Assembly (NCBI GenBank): GCA_000507305.1
Contig: DF240855.1
Location: 35,093 to 99,092 of the forward strand
Length of the DNA stretch: 64,000 nucleotides
Direction: 5' to 3'
Origin: Breviolum minutum Mf 1.05b.01
Taxonomy: Eukaryota; Sar; Dinophyceae; Suessiales; Symbiodiniaceae
Shown here piece after piece: positions 25,267-36,207 of the stretch (position 1 is the stretch's first letter; each line of letters opens with the position of its first letter). The position numbers were made by a program, and so were the translations under genes. The notes under the pieces are model-generated. The model searched no databases. It was not told where the DNA came from and saw nothing but the letters and a program-made list of their open reading frames with translations.

Positions 25267-25475
25267 TCAAATATAACTGGTAACTCTATAAATCTTGTGT
25301 TTCTGTCCACACATCGCGGATCTTTTCGGAGCACCTTTACAAATCTGATAATCTTCGTCCTCTTCAGGACCGTTCGGGAAAACGTCCAACCAAGACACTC
25401 TGATTCCCCAAGGTGATCGGCAAGCGATCTTCACGTCCCCGTGGTGGACTGGCACTTCGTGTTCGTGGTGACTTG
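25267..25475 (-). CDS. Candidate terminal exon, unknown product
   Basis: After an acceptor-like CGGAAG, the frame reads HHGDVKIACRSPWGIRVSWL, DVFPNGPEEDEDYQICKGAP and KRSAMCGQKHKIYRVTSYI before a stop. Three Cys, a basic patch and an acidic loop give a protein-like profile. A second frame over the first half is Ser/Arg-rich. No family is recognised. Confidence 0.45.
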
Positions 25476-26559
25476 CTTCCGTTCGATGGAGATGGAGGTG
25501 CTACACTGTCCTTGGAAAGGAGATGGCAGCTACCACTACTACCACCCCCAAAAAACCTTCATTTTGCACCTGACAAATGCCTACGCTGGAAATGGACAAA
25601 AACAACACACCATTTTTTTAAATACAAACCACCAGTTTGAACCTGGTTTAATTCGTTCATTTTCGGGGGTTTTGATTGTGTTTGTCAGTTGTATCTTAAG
25701 ATACTGGTGATTGGGCAAATGTTGTCCAACCATAGTACTCCGCTGTTTTGATGTAGGATCAAAACAAGGCTAACTTCAAGAATCCACAAAAGGGAAGTAT
25801 ATACGGCAATATACTGGGTATTACCGGGCATTAACGAAAAATGACCAGGTCGTGTTTTTGCAAGACTGCTTCAGGCAATGACCCAAACAACATTCAGTCT
25901 TGTCTGGGATTATGAAACCCTGGACCTCAACCTTCACAGGCCTCGCAGTACACGGAAATTCCAAAAATCAAATTCTTCCATTGGATGCTCCCCTGTACCA
26001 AACTCTTTTGAAAACATCACTATTATAAAATCATCCAGTAGAATCATGGGAAAAACATGATAGTTCACCCACCACTGTGAAACAACAGCTTTTCAAGGAA
26101 TCTGGTGGATACTCCAAGCGAGAGCATTTGGTTGGGTCTTCTGTCACTGGATCATGCAACCAAACCAACCAAAACCATGTCTTCCAGAACAACGCGACCC
26201 ACTCGGAGTTGAATCAAAGTCAAGCCCTTAAAAAACCAGACTTATGTAGATCCATAGGAAATCATGATTTGATTTTTCTTCCAGAGATGTAAGTATCAGC
26301 AACCCTGATATTCACCAGTGCTTTTGTTGATTCTACGGTGATTCTTAACTTACAAATAGATCGGTCGACTTCCCCAGAGTCAGGAATTTGCAAAAGTCTT
26401 AGATCATCCACTGACCAACGTCTTCAAGTAAACCCTACTCCTTGCATAACAATTGGTGATGTTTTTGTTGGTAGTTGGCAATAGGTATAGACCTTGCTGG
26501 GTAGTTGGAAATAATTTATCTTTACAAGTATTGGTAGATGGTATTGAAAAAACAGCCAA

Positions 26560-26662
26560 GTTTCCATACCATCCAAGCTCCTTAGCTCTCAATTCCCAAA
26601 ACGTCTTGGAGGTTGGACCAGGAATCGGAAAGACGAAGGAAATACCACAACAAACAGTGGAG
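26560..26662. other. Exon-like island, strand ambiguous
   Basis: On the plus strand a GTAAGT donor follows 26,662 and the frame reads LALNSQNVLEVGPGIGKTKE. On the minus strand a pyrimidine-rich AG precedes a frame reading TFWELRAKELGWYGNLAVF. Either could be real; I cannot choose. Confidence 0.3.
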
Positions 26663-27355
26663 GTAAGTTGGGGATCTAGTGCATATGGGAATGTCATGTA
26701 TCAAAACAAGGTTGCTTTTGTATAAAAACACCTCAAAAGCTTTTTAAACAATATTGGTAGATTCAGTCGGAAATTTGATTGTTTTAAGGGTACCCAATTT
26801 TAAGACACCATAATTAAAAGAAACATGTATACATGTCGATAGGGAGTCCAAGGCAGTTTAGATGGCATCTCAGTGATGGGTGCATTATGCTTTGTAATGC
26901 TGGAAATGCGATGGAACAAATGTGTATACACGTATGCTAGGTCTAGCTAGATGAATAGCATCACGTGTTTTGGCAATTTTTTGATACCATGAGGATGCAT
27001 GGCAAATCCACAGCTCTATGACATGTTACTCTATTTTGTTTCTCATGTCTCAGCAACTTTGTGATGTCTTTTAATTTCATTGGTGTGCATAGAAACAATC
27101 TATATAAACTGGAACAAACACACAATTTTCCCTTAATATTTGGGTAGCACTGTATTGGAACAAAGATTTTCAGATTTGTTCAACCGACATGTGAATTTGT
27201 GGTTAAGATGAATAGCAACAGACTTTTGGTTCCTGTCTATACATGGCGTATGACCATTATGATGCGATACACAAATAATTGGAGATGGCACCCAGTCTCT
27301 CCATCATGATTCTGAAGGTTGTGGTAACCCATCTACACTTTCGGCTCTTGCAGGT

Positions 27356-27404
27356 TAATATCCAACTTTGAAGGTGAACATCCAACTTTGAAGGTTGACA
27401 TTAC
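27356..27404. repeat. Short direct repeat ATCCAACTTTGAAGGT
   Basis: Two adjacent copies of a roughly 19-base unit. Confidence 0.7.
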
Positions 27405-27479
27405 ATACCCCTTTGTTGCGAAAAAAACACATCAAAACCAATGACCAGTCGGCCATGATAGCCGCCATGTCTCTGTTTC

Positions 27480-27559
27480 CTCAACATGGTGGCCTTGTTC
27501 TTTCGCACCTCCATGACTGGCCGTTTGCGTTTGATATCCATGGGTGCCGAATAAACCAC
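27480..27559 (-). CDS. P1 exon A
   Basis: It follows the acceptor CTGCTGCAG. It encodes VVYSAPMDIKRKRPV followed by a basic stretch (EVRKNKATMLRKQR). The first 13 residues match P2 exon A. The 3' boundary is uncertain. Confidence 0.5.
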
Positions 27560-30500
27560 CTGCAGCAGGATTTTAGGAGGGAATGGAAATGGTAGGAACA
27601 AAGTCCCTAAGCCAGTACAACAGCCCAACGGAAATCAAAGCCGTGAACTTTGACCAACAAACTCTCCGAAGCAATCAACCTCACTTTGCAGGATTTATAT
27701 GATCCCCACTAGTCCTCTGACAAATGCAGTATTCTGCAGGAGTGCTGCAGCCGGGCCGCATGATAAGCTGTATACATACGCTTCCCGGATTGCATACGCC
27801 ACACACCAAAGGATCGTTCGTCATCACCTTGGTTCCAACAAACATCTTGGGCCGGGTGGGTCTTATAGCCCTCTTAACAAATACCCCCCCATCCAAACAA
27901 ACCTGGAATACCTTCAGAAAGCGGCTTGTTTGTGTTCAGGTTGGTTGGTTGGCAGCGAGAATTTCCTTCTCCTGTTTGACTGGAACCCTTACTGTACCAA
28001 AAAGTCCCCGTGGTTTCAGTCAACAAGATTCACCCCAAGAAGGCCAACCCCCATAATAGGATGGGCTAAATATATCCCATGACGGCTCCACTGTGACTGG
28101 TATATTTACCTACAATTGGTTGATGTTTTTAATGGTAAATTAGTAGGTACACATACTAGTCCCATGGATCCTATGGGTATATATGAATCAAGCAATCATA
28201 TTAACTCGTCCATTGACATGACCCCACAGAAACGGAGATTCCGAGTCGGTTTCCGGTGATGAAATATGAGGTCTAAAGTCCAAGCTCTACTTCATTTCAT
28301 TCCATAACAAAAACCTACTGTTGACTAGTATTACCACTTGTTATCATCGAATTCATCAACACTACTGTACAAACTAAACATCTTTGCCACTTTCCATCAT
28401 CAACAAACATCATAAAAAACGGCACTGTGGGTCCACAAATTTACGTCCCACCGAAAAAAAAAAAACCGGCACAAACGCTTCAGCTTTCAGACACCGTCCA
28501 TCAAATCAGGCACCGCGGCCACAATGAACAAAGCGAACCTGCTTGGTTTCAGGAAATAAACAACGGTTTTTGATGCTGACCCTGATATTGCAAACATACG
28601 GTTGATGGAAGAAATCCCAAACAACCACCTGGAATCTATAAAACCCTGTAAATAATAAAATATTTACCATGTCAACGTTTCATGGTCTCAAAACCGTTGG
28701 AATCCGACGTGCGATTCAATGAATCTCTGCATCAACATATCAAAAAAGGGTTGAACAAATCATCCTCGAAAAAGCCCCATTAAAACTCTTCAAAAACGGA
28801 CCCAACTCAAAGCCTGAGTATTGGAGTCATTTGGCTGCGGCTGCTTTTCATCCGGAGTGGGTTTTTTCGTGGGTTTTTCGAAGGAGCCGAGATATTGTTT
28901 TTTGAAGTTTACACTCCGTTGGCTCAAGAATCATGTATACATAATACACGTTTTTTTTGTGGACATTACCCTCAAATGCAAAAGGTTGATTTAAAAACTG
29001 GTCATTAAAATTAGCCAGCAGTTTATACTATTTAAAGTTCTAATTTGCTGGGTATTTAAATGACCTCCCATACTACAATGCGACAGTTCAAAGTCTTTGC
29101 AGTATCAGCACATGTAATCTAGATGTCTGGTTCAAGGGTAATACTCCAAGATTAACATTGCCAGCCAAATCCACATTTCCGCTTTTCGGCTGTCATGTCG
29201 TCATGAAAGCCCCCCGAATCGTAGATTCACGCCATATTCACACCTATTCCTGCATCTATGGGAAAAATTGACTTAGAGCTTCGATTGATTTCTTCCCAAT
29301 ACGACCTACCAAGCTGGCATCCAAGAAACAAGCGATCACCATCTTGATTCGCCTCTGGTCCTGAAAAACCAGGCATATGTTAGACCTACACTTCACCACG
29401 TAGGTGCCATTTTGGAGCAGGAAATGGACCTCAACAATAGACATGCATATGATCTACAGGGAACATCTGGGTGATGATATGCCCCAAATTTATTAATCTA
29501 TTTATATAAACTGAGAGACCATGCATGGATCTGTTGCTTTAGCAGCTGCCTTCAAGGTGTCCCATTTTCTTGTGTCCCTTTCATGTTCACAGTACATAAA
29601 ATTGTAGATTCTTCAAGGTTTTCGATTCTTCACCATTTTTCCGGCAATTTGTAGAACTTCCAGAGGATGCTGCCGTCCTGGTCCCTTGGCAGCATAGGAG
29701 TGTGCCTTCTCTGCAATGCCTGAAAACGGGTGAAACCGCCGGATTTTTTTGGCCCCTTGGCAAAGTAGTTGTGGTTGAATCAGACAAGTGCGGGGTATGT
29801 GCGTGTAAAAGTATATGTGTGATATATTTGATTACGAAAAGAAACCAGGCACCCAAATGTCCCTTCTTCTGTGTGAAGAACAACCTCCTTCTACATGTAC
29901 ATACATATCTTGATATGATATGTGAACTCATTTGGCTGGATCAAACATCAACACCATACCATTGCAAACCGAAAGACATGATTGTCACATTGTGACTGAG
30001 AATCTCCTTCTCAATCCTGCTATGAACAAAAAATTACTTTACTTCGAGTGATCCCCACCATGACATGTTGGGTGGAGGTTGTCAGGTGAGGGTTGTCATT
30101 GAGAATATGATGGGAAGAATGGAGAATTTGAGAACATTGATTTCAGGTTTCCTTGGCTTAGTGATACTAGTGAGATGGGCTTTGGTCACGATGTTCCTTT
30201 CTTGAACTACTCAGACAGGCTGCCGCATCCATCGGACTTATGTCAGCCTGATCGGGTCAGGTGAGGGTAGACATACAACTCATCTCCTGAAATGTGTTCC
30301 GTTACTCTCAACTTCGCAGACTGACTGGAAGCAATCTTCTGACGTTCTTTCTGACATATCTTTTGACATTCTTTCTGACANNNNNNNNNNNNNNNNNNNN
30401 NNNNNNNNNNNNNNNNNNNNNNNNNNNNNNNNNNNNNNNNNNNNNNNNNNNNNNNNNNNNNNNNNNNNNNNNNNNNNNNNNNNNNNNNNNNNNNNNNNNN

Positions 30501-31296
30501 NNNNNNNNNNNNNNNNNNNNNNNNNNNNNNNNNNNNNNNNNNNNNNNNNNNNNNNNNNNNNNNNNNNNNNNNNNNNNNNNNNNNNNNNNNNNNNNNNNNN
30601 NNNNNNNNNNNNNNNNNNNNNNNNNNNNNNNNNNNNNNNNNNNNNNNNNNNNNNNNNNNNNNNNNNNNNNNNNNNNNNNNNNNNNNNNNNNNNNNNNNNN
30701 NNNNACATAAAATCTAACAACCCTCACCTGACAGGTGGGGAATAACATGTGAAAGTCAACGAGGATTCGATTTAATCAGGGGATAGTTGGATGTACCCCC
30801 TACCAACGTACCCCTGCGAGAAGGATAATCACCAAGAATCCCTAGAGTTACCAAAATATTCATCCTCCACCATGCCTCAAGTCTATTGCCTCGACAATCT
30901 GATGATTTGGCGATCTTTTTTTTGGATTTGGGTAAATAGTGTTAGATATCTGCTAGGTAGGCAACGCAACCATCACTTTTTGAAGTCTTCAACCCAACTT
31001 GGAAGCAAATCCAAATCTATTACTATGTAATCTTCTTCAATTTGTTGGGGGGGTATTCATTACCCTCCAGGGAATTCACATATCCCACCTTGGGAAAAGG
31101 AAGCTCATCTTCAAAATTGCCTTGGAGAGAGATATGTTAGTTCCCAGGAGTGTATTTTTTTTGCAAACACTGGCTAGATCCACCTACTGCATCACGTGGA
31201 CCTGAAGTTTGCAGTTGCGCCTCCAAGCCAGGTACCCTTGGTCAAATGGCCACAGCCAGGATCCAAGCCATTCTCCAAGATCAAAGGAGCATAATC
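27480..31296 (-). CDS. Locus P1: multi-exon gene, paralogue of P2 (unknown function)
   Basis: A set of small minus-strand exons whose translated motifs reappear in the same order at 54.9-58.1 kb. In 5' to 3' order: exon F (31,202-31,296), exon D (29,634-29,719), exon H (29,310-29,360), exon C (28,495-28,540), exon B (27,760-27,827) and exon A (to 27,559). The two loci share residue-level similarity in exons F, D, C, B and A but differ in the introns, which is the pattern expected of a duplicated gene under constraint. I do not recognise the protein. Exon C holds a hydrophobic stretch (FALFIVAAVPDL). The gene start is not identified, and the 324-base gap at 30.4-30.7 kb lies between exons F and D and could hide an exon. 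Confidence 0.6.
27760..27827 (-). CDS. P1 exon B
   Basis: It encodes DDERSFGVWRMQSGKRMYTA then YH, nearly identical to P2 exon B. The apparent donor is GC (CAT then GCGGCC) where P2 has GT (CAT then GTGACC). The nearest acceptor (CCAAG) leaves two extra bases relative to P2, so either the acceptor differs or P1 has a two-base change at this junction. Confidence 0.6.
28095..28180. mobile_element. MITE family M1, copy 4
   Basis: GGTATATTTACCTACA is paired with an inverted GTAAATTAGTAGGTACACATAC end and a CCCATGGATCCTATGGG flank. It lies in a P1 intron between exons C and B. Confidence 0.7.
28495..28540 (-). CDS. P1 exon C
   Basis: It encodes FALFIVAAVPDLMDG, matching P2 exon C at all but one residue. 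The donor is GT (GGACG then GTGTCTG) where P2 has GC at the same place. The 5' boundary is CCAAG or two to three bases further in. Confidence 0.55.
29310..29360 (-). CDS. P1 exon H
   Basis: The acceptor is CTGGTTTTTCAG and the donor GTAGGT. The 51-nt exon is 17 codons in phase 0: DQRRIKMVIACFLDASL. I did not find its counterpart in P2. Confidence 0.5.
29634..29719 (-). CDS. P1 exon D
   Basis: The acceptor is CCCGTTTTCAG and a GTGAAG donor follows 29,634. It encodes IAEKAHSYAAKGPGRQ followed by HPLEVLQIAGKM. The first half matches P2 exon D (IAEKAHSYASKGPG). Confidence 0.6.
30381..30704. other. Assembly gap (324 N)
   Basis: Run of 324 N. The left flank repeats a TGACATTCTTTC-type unit (about 30,339-30,380), so the gap probably hides a tandem repeat that could not be assembled. 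Open frames that span it are meaningless. Confidence 0.99.
31060..31150. mobile_element. MITE-like family M6, copy 2
   Basis: It begins CCCTCCAGGGAATTCACATA and ends ATATGTTAGTTCCCAGGAG, the inverse of the start, with an AAAAGGAAGCTCATCTTC core. It is related to the segments at 11.39 and 61.41 kb. Confidence 0.5.
31202..31296 (-). CDS. P1 exon F
   Basis: Preceded by TTTACGAG, followed by a GTCCAC donor. It encodes DYAPLILENGLDPGCGHLTK, then GTWLGGATANF. P2 exon F reads DYAPKIAENGLDPTCGHLAK then GSWLGGA, so about three quarters of residues are kept. No family is recognised. Confidence 0.6.
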
Positions 31297-31515
31297 CTCG
31301 TAAACAACGGAGCTGAGAACTGGAACTGTTGGACAGGAACTCCCCTTTTTAAGTCGTAAAAATGGTTTGTTTGGAAGGAAACAATAGCATACAGTCAGAT
31401 GAGATCTTATACCATTTTCAGTGGTCGTAGATTTGATTGCCAAAGCACTAAGATTCCGGGAACATGGGCCCCAGTAGCTGACTAATTAGAGCGATTTTGG
31501 GATATATAGATACCT

Positions 31516-31818
31516 TTAAGATTTTAGTAAATCGCCATGTTCTTGGGGGAGAAACACCAACGGACTGGTGCTCAAAGGCAGAAAATTGGCAATTTGCCTT
31601 AACTTTGGGGGTTTAGTTGCTACTAAGCACCAGCCAGAACAGCAGAAGTGAGAACTCTTTGATGGAAGTGAACAGCAAGATTTGTTTTTCGTTCTCAACC
31701 ACTCAGAACCAACAGAAACAGCACAAGACAATCCATCTGCTTGTGCGAAAAGCAACGTCTTTCCGCCCATGCAAACAAAATTGGTGTGTTTCAAACTCCG
31801 TCCGTTAGAATTCAGCAA
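31516..31818 (-). CDS. Possible Cys/Ser-rich exon, uncertain
   Basis: A minus frame is open through about 100 codons and contains TNFVCMGGKTLLFAQADGL then a Ser/Cys-rich stretch. It lies upstream of P1 exon F on the same strand and could be its 5' part. There is no clear splice evidence. Confidence 0.25.
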   Translation of the reverse strand: MLNSNGRSLKHTNFVCMGGKTLLFAQADGLSCAVSVGSEWLRTKNKSCCSLPSKSSHFCCSGWCLVATKPPKLRQIANFLPLSTSPLVFLPQEHGDLLKS

Positions 31819-32521
31819 CCTGTTCCTTTAGAACATTTCACCATGCTTGACATCTAGATCCGGGAGATCCATTCCAAACAAATCAGAATCAACATGAACA
31901 TCTTCCCACCCAGGCATGAACATTCCCTTGAACATATCCAAGGGTCCAAGACCTTGGCACAAAACCCACCCATTTTTCATGAAACATGAACCCACCTAAA
32001 ATGCCCGTAAAAGGACCTTCCCTCACCAACCCCATCAGCGTTCAATCCAACAAACATGCCATGGAACCCAACGAGTTCCATGCATAAGCATGAATTGTTT
32101 GAATGTCTTTCGTTCAGTCTTTTGCTTCGCAATGGACTCCTGTGACAGTGATTCGGAGGGAATATGATATGTAGTGGAATACGATCTGACACAAATATCT
32201 ATGTGTATATATACATTGCTGCTTGTATCTTGTAATATATTGAATACATTGACATTCCAACTGCTTTACATAAAAGCTGAGAATGGTGGTTGCTGAAGAA
32301 ATCTCTTGTTCCAAAAGGCTCATTTTCAGGGTCCGTGGTAAGATTCGGGTGCGAACGTATGTTGACAAAAATATGTCTAACTGTATAATTTGGTACCTAT
32401 AAAGCTAGTATCAACATCTAATGTATGAACCTTGAAGTCACCTGCAGATTTGTCAAAAGCAATCCCTTCAAATTTACAGCAAGATAATAGGAACTTGATA
32501 TTTTTTCTTACTGCTGTGGCA

Positions 32522-32652
32522 GTCTCTTCCTACTTCCTACGCTTGGGCGTAAAGACATTTCGCTGTCATGATTCCGCACCACATCGCGGAATCGCACCTG
32601 TTCCTCTGCCACAAAGCGTCGAAGCAAAGCGGGATGAAGCACCCGTTGCATC
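32522..32652 (-). CDS. Internal exon, Arg-rich, unknown product
   Basis: The acceptor is TGCGGTCATTAAG and a consensus GTAAGA donor follows 32,522. The frame encodes MQRVLHPALLRRFVAEEQVR, then FRDVVRNHDSEMSLRPSVGS and RKRLPQ. It is GC-rich relative to the flanks and amphipathic. It may be the 5' part of P1 or a separate gene. Confidence 0.55.
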
Positions 32653-32679
32653 CTTAATGACCGCAAAGGTTGCGTGGTT

Positions 32680-32745
32680 CAAGGGACCCTTATAATGGCT
32701 TATTATAATCCCTACAAAATCTGGGTAGTATAATCCCCTGCCATT
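32680..32745. mobile_element. MITE-like family M4, copy 2
   Basis: It shares the ATGGCTTATTATAATCCC and GGGTAGTATAATCCC core with the copies at 12.43 and 56.67 kb. Confidence 0.4.
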
Positions 32746-33606
32746 CACCCTAAACACCCACAGTGATTTTCTTCACCTTTTTGGACCTACAACTGGGTGG
32801 TTCATTGGTTCATGGTGGGCTGGCAGTCATGCTTGGGTACTATAGGAACTGGGCTCACTAAATGGCGGGTTGGACGGACCATCTTTCTGTTTAGCAATCA
32901 ACCCACCTGTTGGAAGGTCAATAATTCCTATATCAGTCTTCCCATTTGAAACCCTAAGAATCTTTGAGGGAGTGTGTTCCCAAAGACATATTCATCCAAA
33001 GAAAAAGCACCGACATAAAACACTTCTAGCAAGAAACATTAAGATTTACATGTACATAATCGAAAGCTACCTGACAGAACCCCAAGGGTCATGTAACTTT
33101 AGTAAGCTTGATTCACTCAGATGATTTTTCCAACTTCCAGCAGTTGACTTTCTGGTTCTTCTCTTAGTAGCAACTTTCAACTGCAGGCTCTATGTGGAGA
33201 ATTCTTCGCTTCCAAACGTCACTGCAGTCACTGGAATTCCATCAAACTAAGAAAGTCGTGGAACTGACGTGCAAGTTCTGTCAGCAAAAAACATGTGGAG
33301 ATGATATCAGCTTACTTGAACGCTGCAAATTGTATGCAAACGTATTACGCCTGCTTGGCAAACCGATGGAAAACTAGTATGGAAGATCAAACGCTGGTGC
33401 TCCAAACAAAATTGTGATGGCCTTCTTTGTAATAAAGAAGGTCGAAATAAACATTACCATGCAACAGGGTCATGATTTATGTCTTAGGATCACAGCTCAC
33501 CGCATACATAATATGATAACGTATCACATGTGCATATATATATACCTAGAAACTCTTGCTGCATTATTTTTCGCGGTTTTGTTAAACCACTGGAATTCCA
33601 GCAGCA

Positions 33607-33668
33607 TTTCTTCAATCACGCGGCATATCTTCAAACACGCCGCATTTCAAAAACACGCCGCATTCCCA
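33607..33668. repeat. AAACACGCCGCAT tandem motif
   Basis: Three spaced copies of an (A/T)CACGCCGCAT-type unit. The same CACGCCGCA word forms a 21-bp tandem repeat at 40,638-40,699. Confidence 0.6.
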
Positions 33669-34139
33669 AAATATCTGAAATCTTGGAATTGTTGAATTTT
33701 TTGAAGTAATGATGTTTTTAGAGAACAATGTCCATTAAGGATAATGATATCAACCTGTTTACTCTCGGGATTGTTTTCGTTTCCTGGGCCTTGGAGTCAT
33801 TGAACATCAGCACCACCACCAGATCCAACAAGATGTCATGATTGAGGAGGGCAGATTGTCACCCAAAGAAAGAAACACATTAATTTTTTCCAAGTGGAAA
33901 ACGGTTGGGATGCCACTATAGGAGGTACGCCCCTCAAGAATCAAATTGCTGAAGTAAAAGGGGGTTTTAGCCCACCACAGACCCACTTTGAAGACCTTCT
34001 AAGTCAGTTCTTTTTTCCATGCCATCCGATGTCCACGATGACGGCTTCACTGGCATGAGCCGGGATTCCCAGTCAACCTCAATCAGTGGGTGATTCAAGA
34101 CATTTCAATCCTCCAAAATAAATTCAACAACCTCCTAGC
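33669..34139. other. 3' flank of locus L1, no gene seen
   Basis: This lies immediately downstream of the L1 stop codon. No supported exon. It presumably holds the 3' untranslated region of L1. Dinoflagellates often lack a canonical AATAAA signal, and I do not assign one. Confidence 0.4.
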
Positions 34140-36207
34140 TCATTTCTTTGCCGTTGCCCTTCTCTTTTGGAAGTGCCTGCGCTGAAGTGCTTTAACTTTT
34201 AAAAAGTACCGCTGCATCAATCGTAGTGATAAAGTCTTGGTGGCTAGGCGCCTGCTCATTCTAGCAGTGTGGCCTATGTGGTCTTCGTTCATCTCGCACG
34301 CCCAACAAACCCAATTGAGTACTTTGGGGGCTGGTGTTTTCAACTCGTCGCGAAGAAAAAGGGCCAGGTGATGTAATGCATGGAGTTTGGGTTTTAGACG
34401 AAACCCTGCAACCCCCATCTCGACAAAGTACTGGGCCAATCGCTTGTACCCTCTCACAACTACCATGATGTTGCAATACTGCTTTGTCCGCAAACCCTTG
34501 ACAGCCATAGTGAATGTTTGTACCCAACTTCACACATCTCCAGTGCGTTTGACACAACATCCCGCAAAAGCTGCAGCATGCTTTCATGCTCCGCTAGTGA
34601 ACTCCCATTGATGTCCCGAAGTTGCATGGCAAGGGTCCACTCCAGAAAATGAAGAAGCAACATCGTATCGCTGCCTTTGCTGTTGGTCCACGCTGAATCG
34701 GCACTCGTTGGTGCGTTGAAGTAGCTCTTAGTAAAGCTGCGAAGGCCAGGTTGTTTTTTTTCAGCTTTGCAATAAAGCGTAAACCAGGAATGTGCTCTTG
34801 ATAGCCTTGAGTCTACATTTTTGGGTTCACCATCGCAATCAAATACCCCCAGGTAACACAGCCACAACAAACTACTGCCCACTATGTCTCGGCCGACGCC
34901 GACCTTAAAGACATGAAAAGCGTCTAAGCGATACAACAGCTCTGCTCTACTCAGGTCAAAAGGTACTTGAAGAAATGGTGGTTGTAAACCATGCTCATTC
35001 CAAGGTCGCTCCCTGAACATGGACTGAGACCATGGGGGTTCATGCTGTACGTCCTCCATTGGAAACTCCCTCGTACCGGCCATACAAAGGCTGCAACAAG
35101 GTATGGGGCGTACCCTTCCCAAATTCATGTAGGAACGGGTCATGTGGGCTACTACTCCAGCTTGAAACTTCAGGTCCCCCTTGCATCCTACAAGGGCTGC
35201 ATAGTAGCGTCGCCCGTTCACCATCACACCATTATTGAAAAGGGATGCCAAATCACCAGCCGCCAATTCAAGATGGGCCCTCACCAAATCAGTTTTGTTG
35301 TTGTACAAGTATCCAGGGATTCCAAATAAAAGATGGCGAGTGAGGAAACTATGGCCTTTGTAATTCGTAGCCACCCTCGAAACTGATTCCATACAGTGAG
35401 TTAAAGGGTGGATTTTTTGATCACTATCTGGAATCCAGTGAGGAGGAAAATCTTGAAGCCTCTTCTCACAATTGCAGGTAACCTCTACCTCGTTCAAACC
35501 CAAACATGACTCAATGGTTCCAGCCATGTAGCCAGCACGTTTTGGGCCCCTGCCCTCATCACCCCAGAATTGAACAGGAATAACACAATGAAGATTGCTG
35601 TTGTGTTTCCCATACACTGCGTGAGTAGGATGTTGGTACCGGTACAGCTCCCAAAAACCTTTCACTTGATCTTCCAATTTTGAAAAACCACCAGCCAATA
35701 GTTCAGGGCATCGGTTGAGCAAGTAGTAAAGCCAATCAGAGGGTTGAACATACTCAATTTGAATCTGTTTGCCATCTGGAAGAGTATGATCCAAAGACTT
35801 GATTTTGATTGGTAGGGACAACCCAGCTCTGAAAAACGTTCTGTGGAGATCCCGCTCTGCATTGTTAGCTTTCCTAAGGTCATCTTCATCTTTGCATTCG
35901 GCATATCCATGCCCAACTCCAGCCCCATACTCAGATTGACGGCCGGCGAAGTGATGAGTTGCAGTCCGTTTCACTTTGCGAGCTTGGTCCTTGGAGGGGG
36001 GAATGATGCCAGGGTTCCGGGGCTTCCCCCCAAGAACATTTACATCACAAATTCTATTTATGGTTGATCACTGTTCTTGTTGGGTAGCCCTTTGGTAAAT
36101 GCAACACACTATTTCAAAACATGATTTGGGTACATGGGCCCCGACCCCATCACCAAGGCTTTCAGCTAATTGTTGCAACTGCAGTTGGTCTCGCTCATGT
36201 TGTTCAC
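34140..36207 (-). CDS. L1 C-terminal domain, possibly DDE-transposase-like
   Basis: One frame runs from the acceptor CTTGCCAG (36,208) to about 34,480, broken only by a TGA at 36,068-36,070. A one-base frame change near 34,480-34,505 then leads into a second frame ending at 34,140. Counting from the Met at 35,974, visible marks are WGDEGRG (137-143), CNCEKR (167-172), GCKGDLKF (263-270), CCSLCMAG (293-300) and LDAFHVFKVGVGRDIVG (350-366). After the frame change come KPKLHALHHL and CWACEMNED. D139, D267 and the Glu of CEMNED, with a CxxC-type insert between the last two, are spaced like the catalytic triad of large eukaryotic DDE transposases of the CACTA/KDZ type. That reading is inference; family membership among symbiodiniacean proteins is from memory. 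The protein is basic at its C-terminus (RRHFQKRRATAKK). Confidence 0.7.

Noticed and set aside
28915..28927. TTGGCTCAAG, possible relic of the dinoflagellate spliced leader
   Set aside because: Only the last ten bases of the 22-nt leader match. There is no upstream CCGTAGCCATT and no adjoining intronless gene. A similar partial match (minus strand near 12,390) is equally weak.
30280..30748. Three open frames of about 140 codons
   Set aside because: They consist mostly of the run of N.
33192..33377. Plus-strand 61-codon frame with CKFCQQKTC
   Set aside because: Cys-rich and protein-like, with a possible CTGCAG acceptor, but there is no donor, homology or partner exon. It is left out as unsupported.
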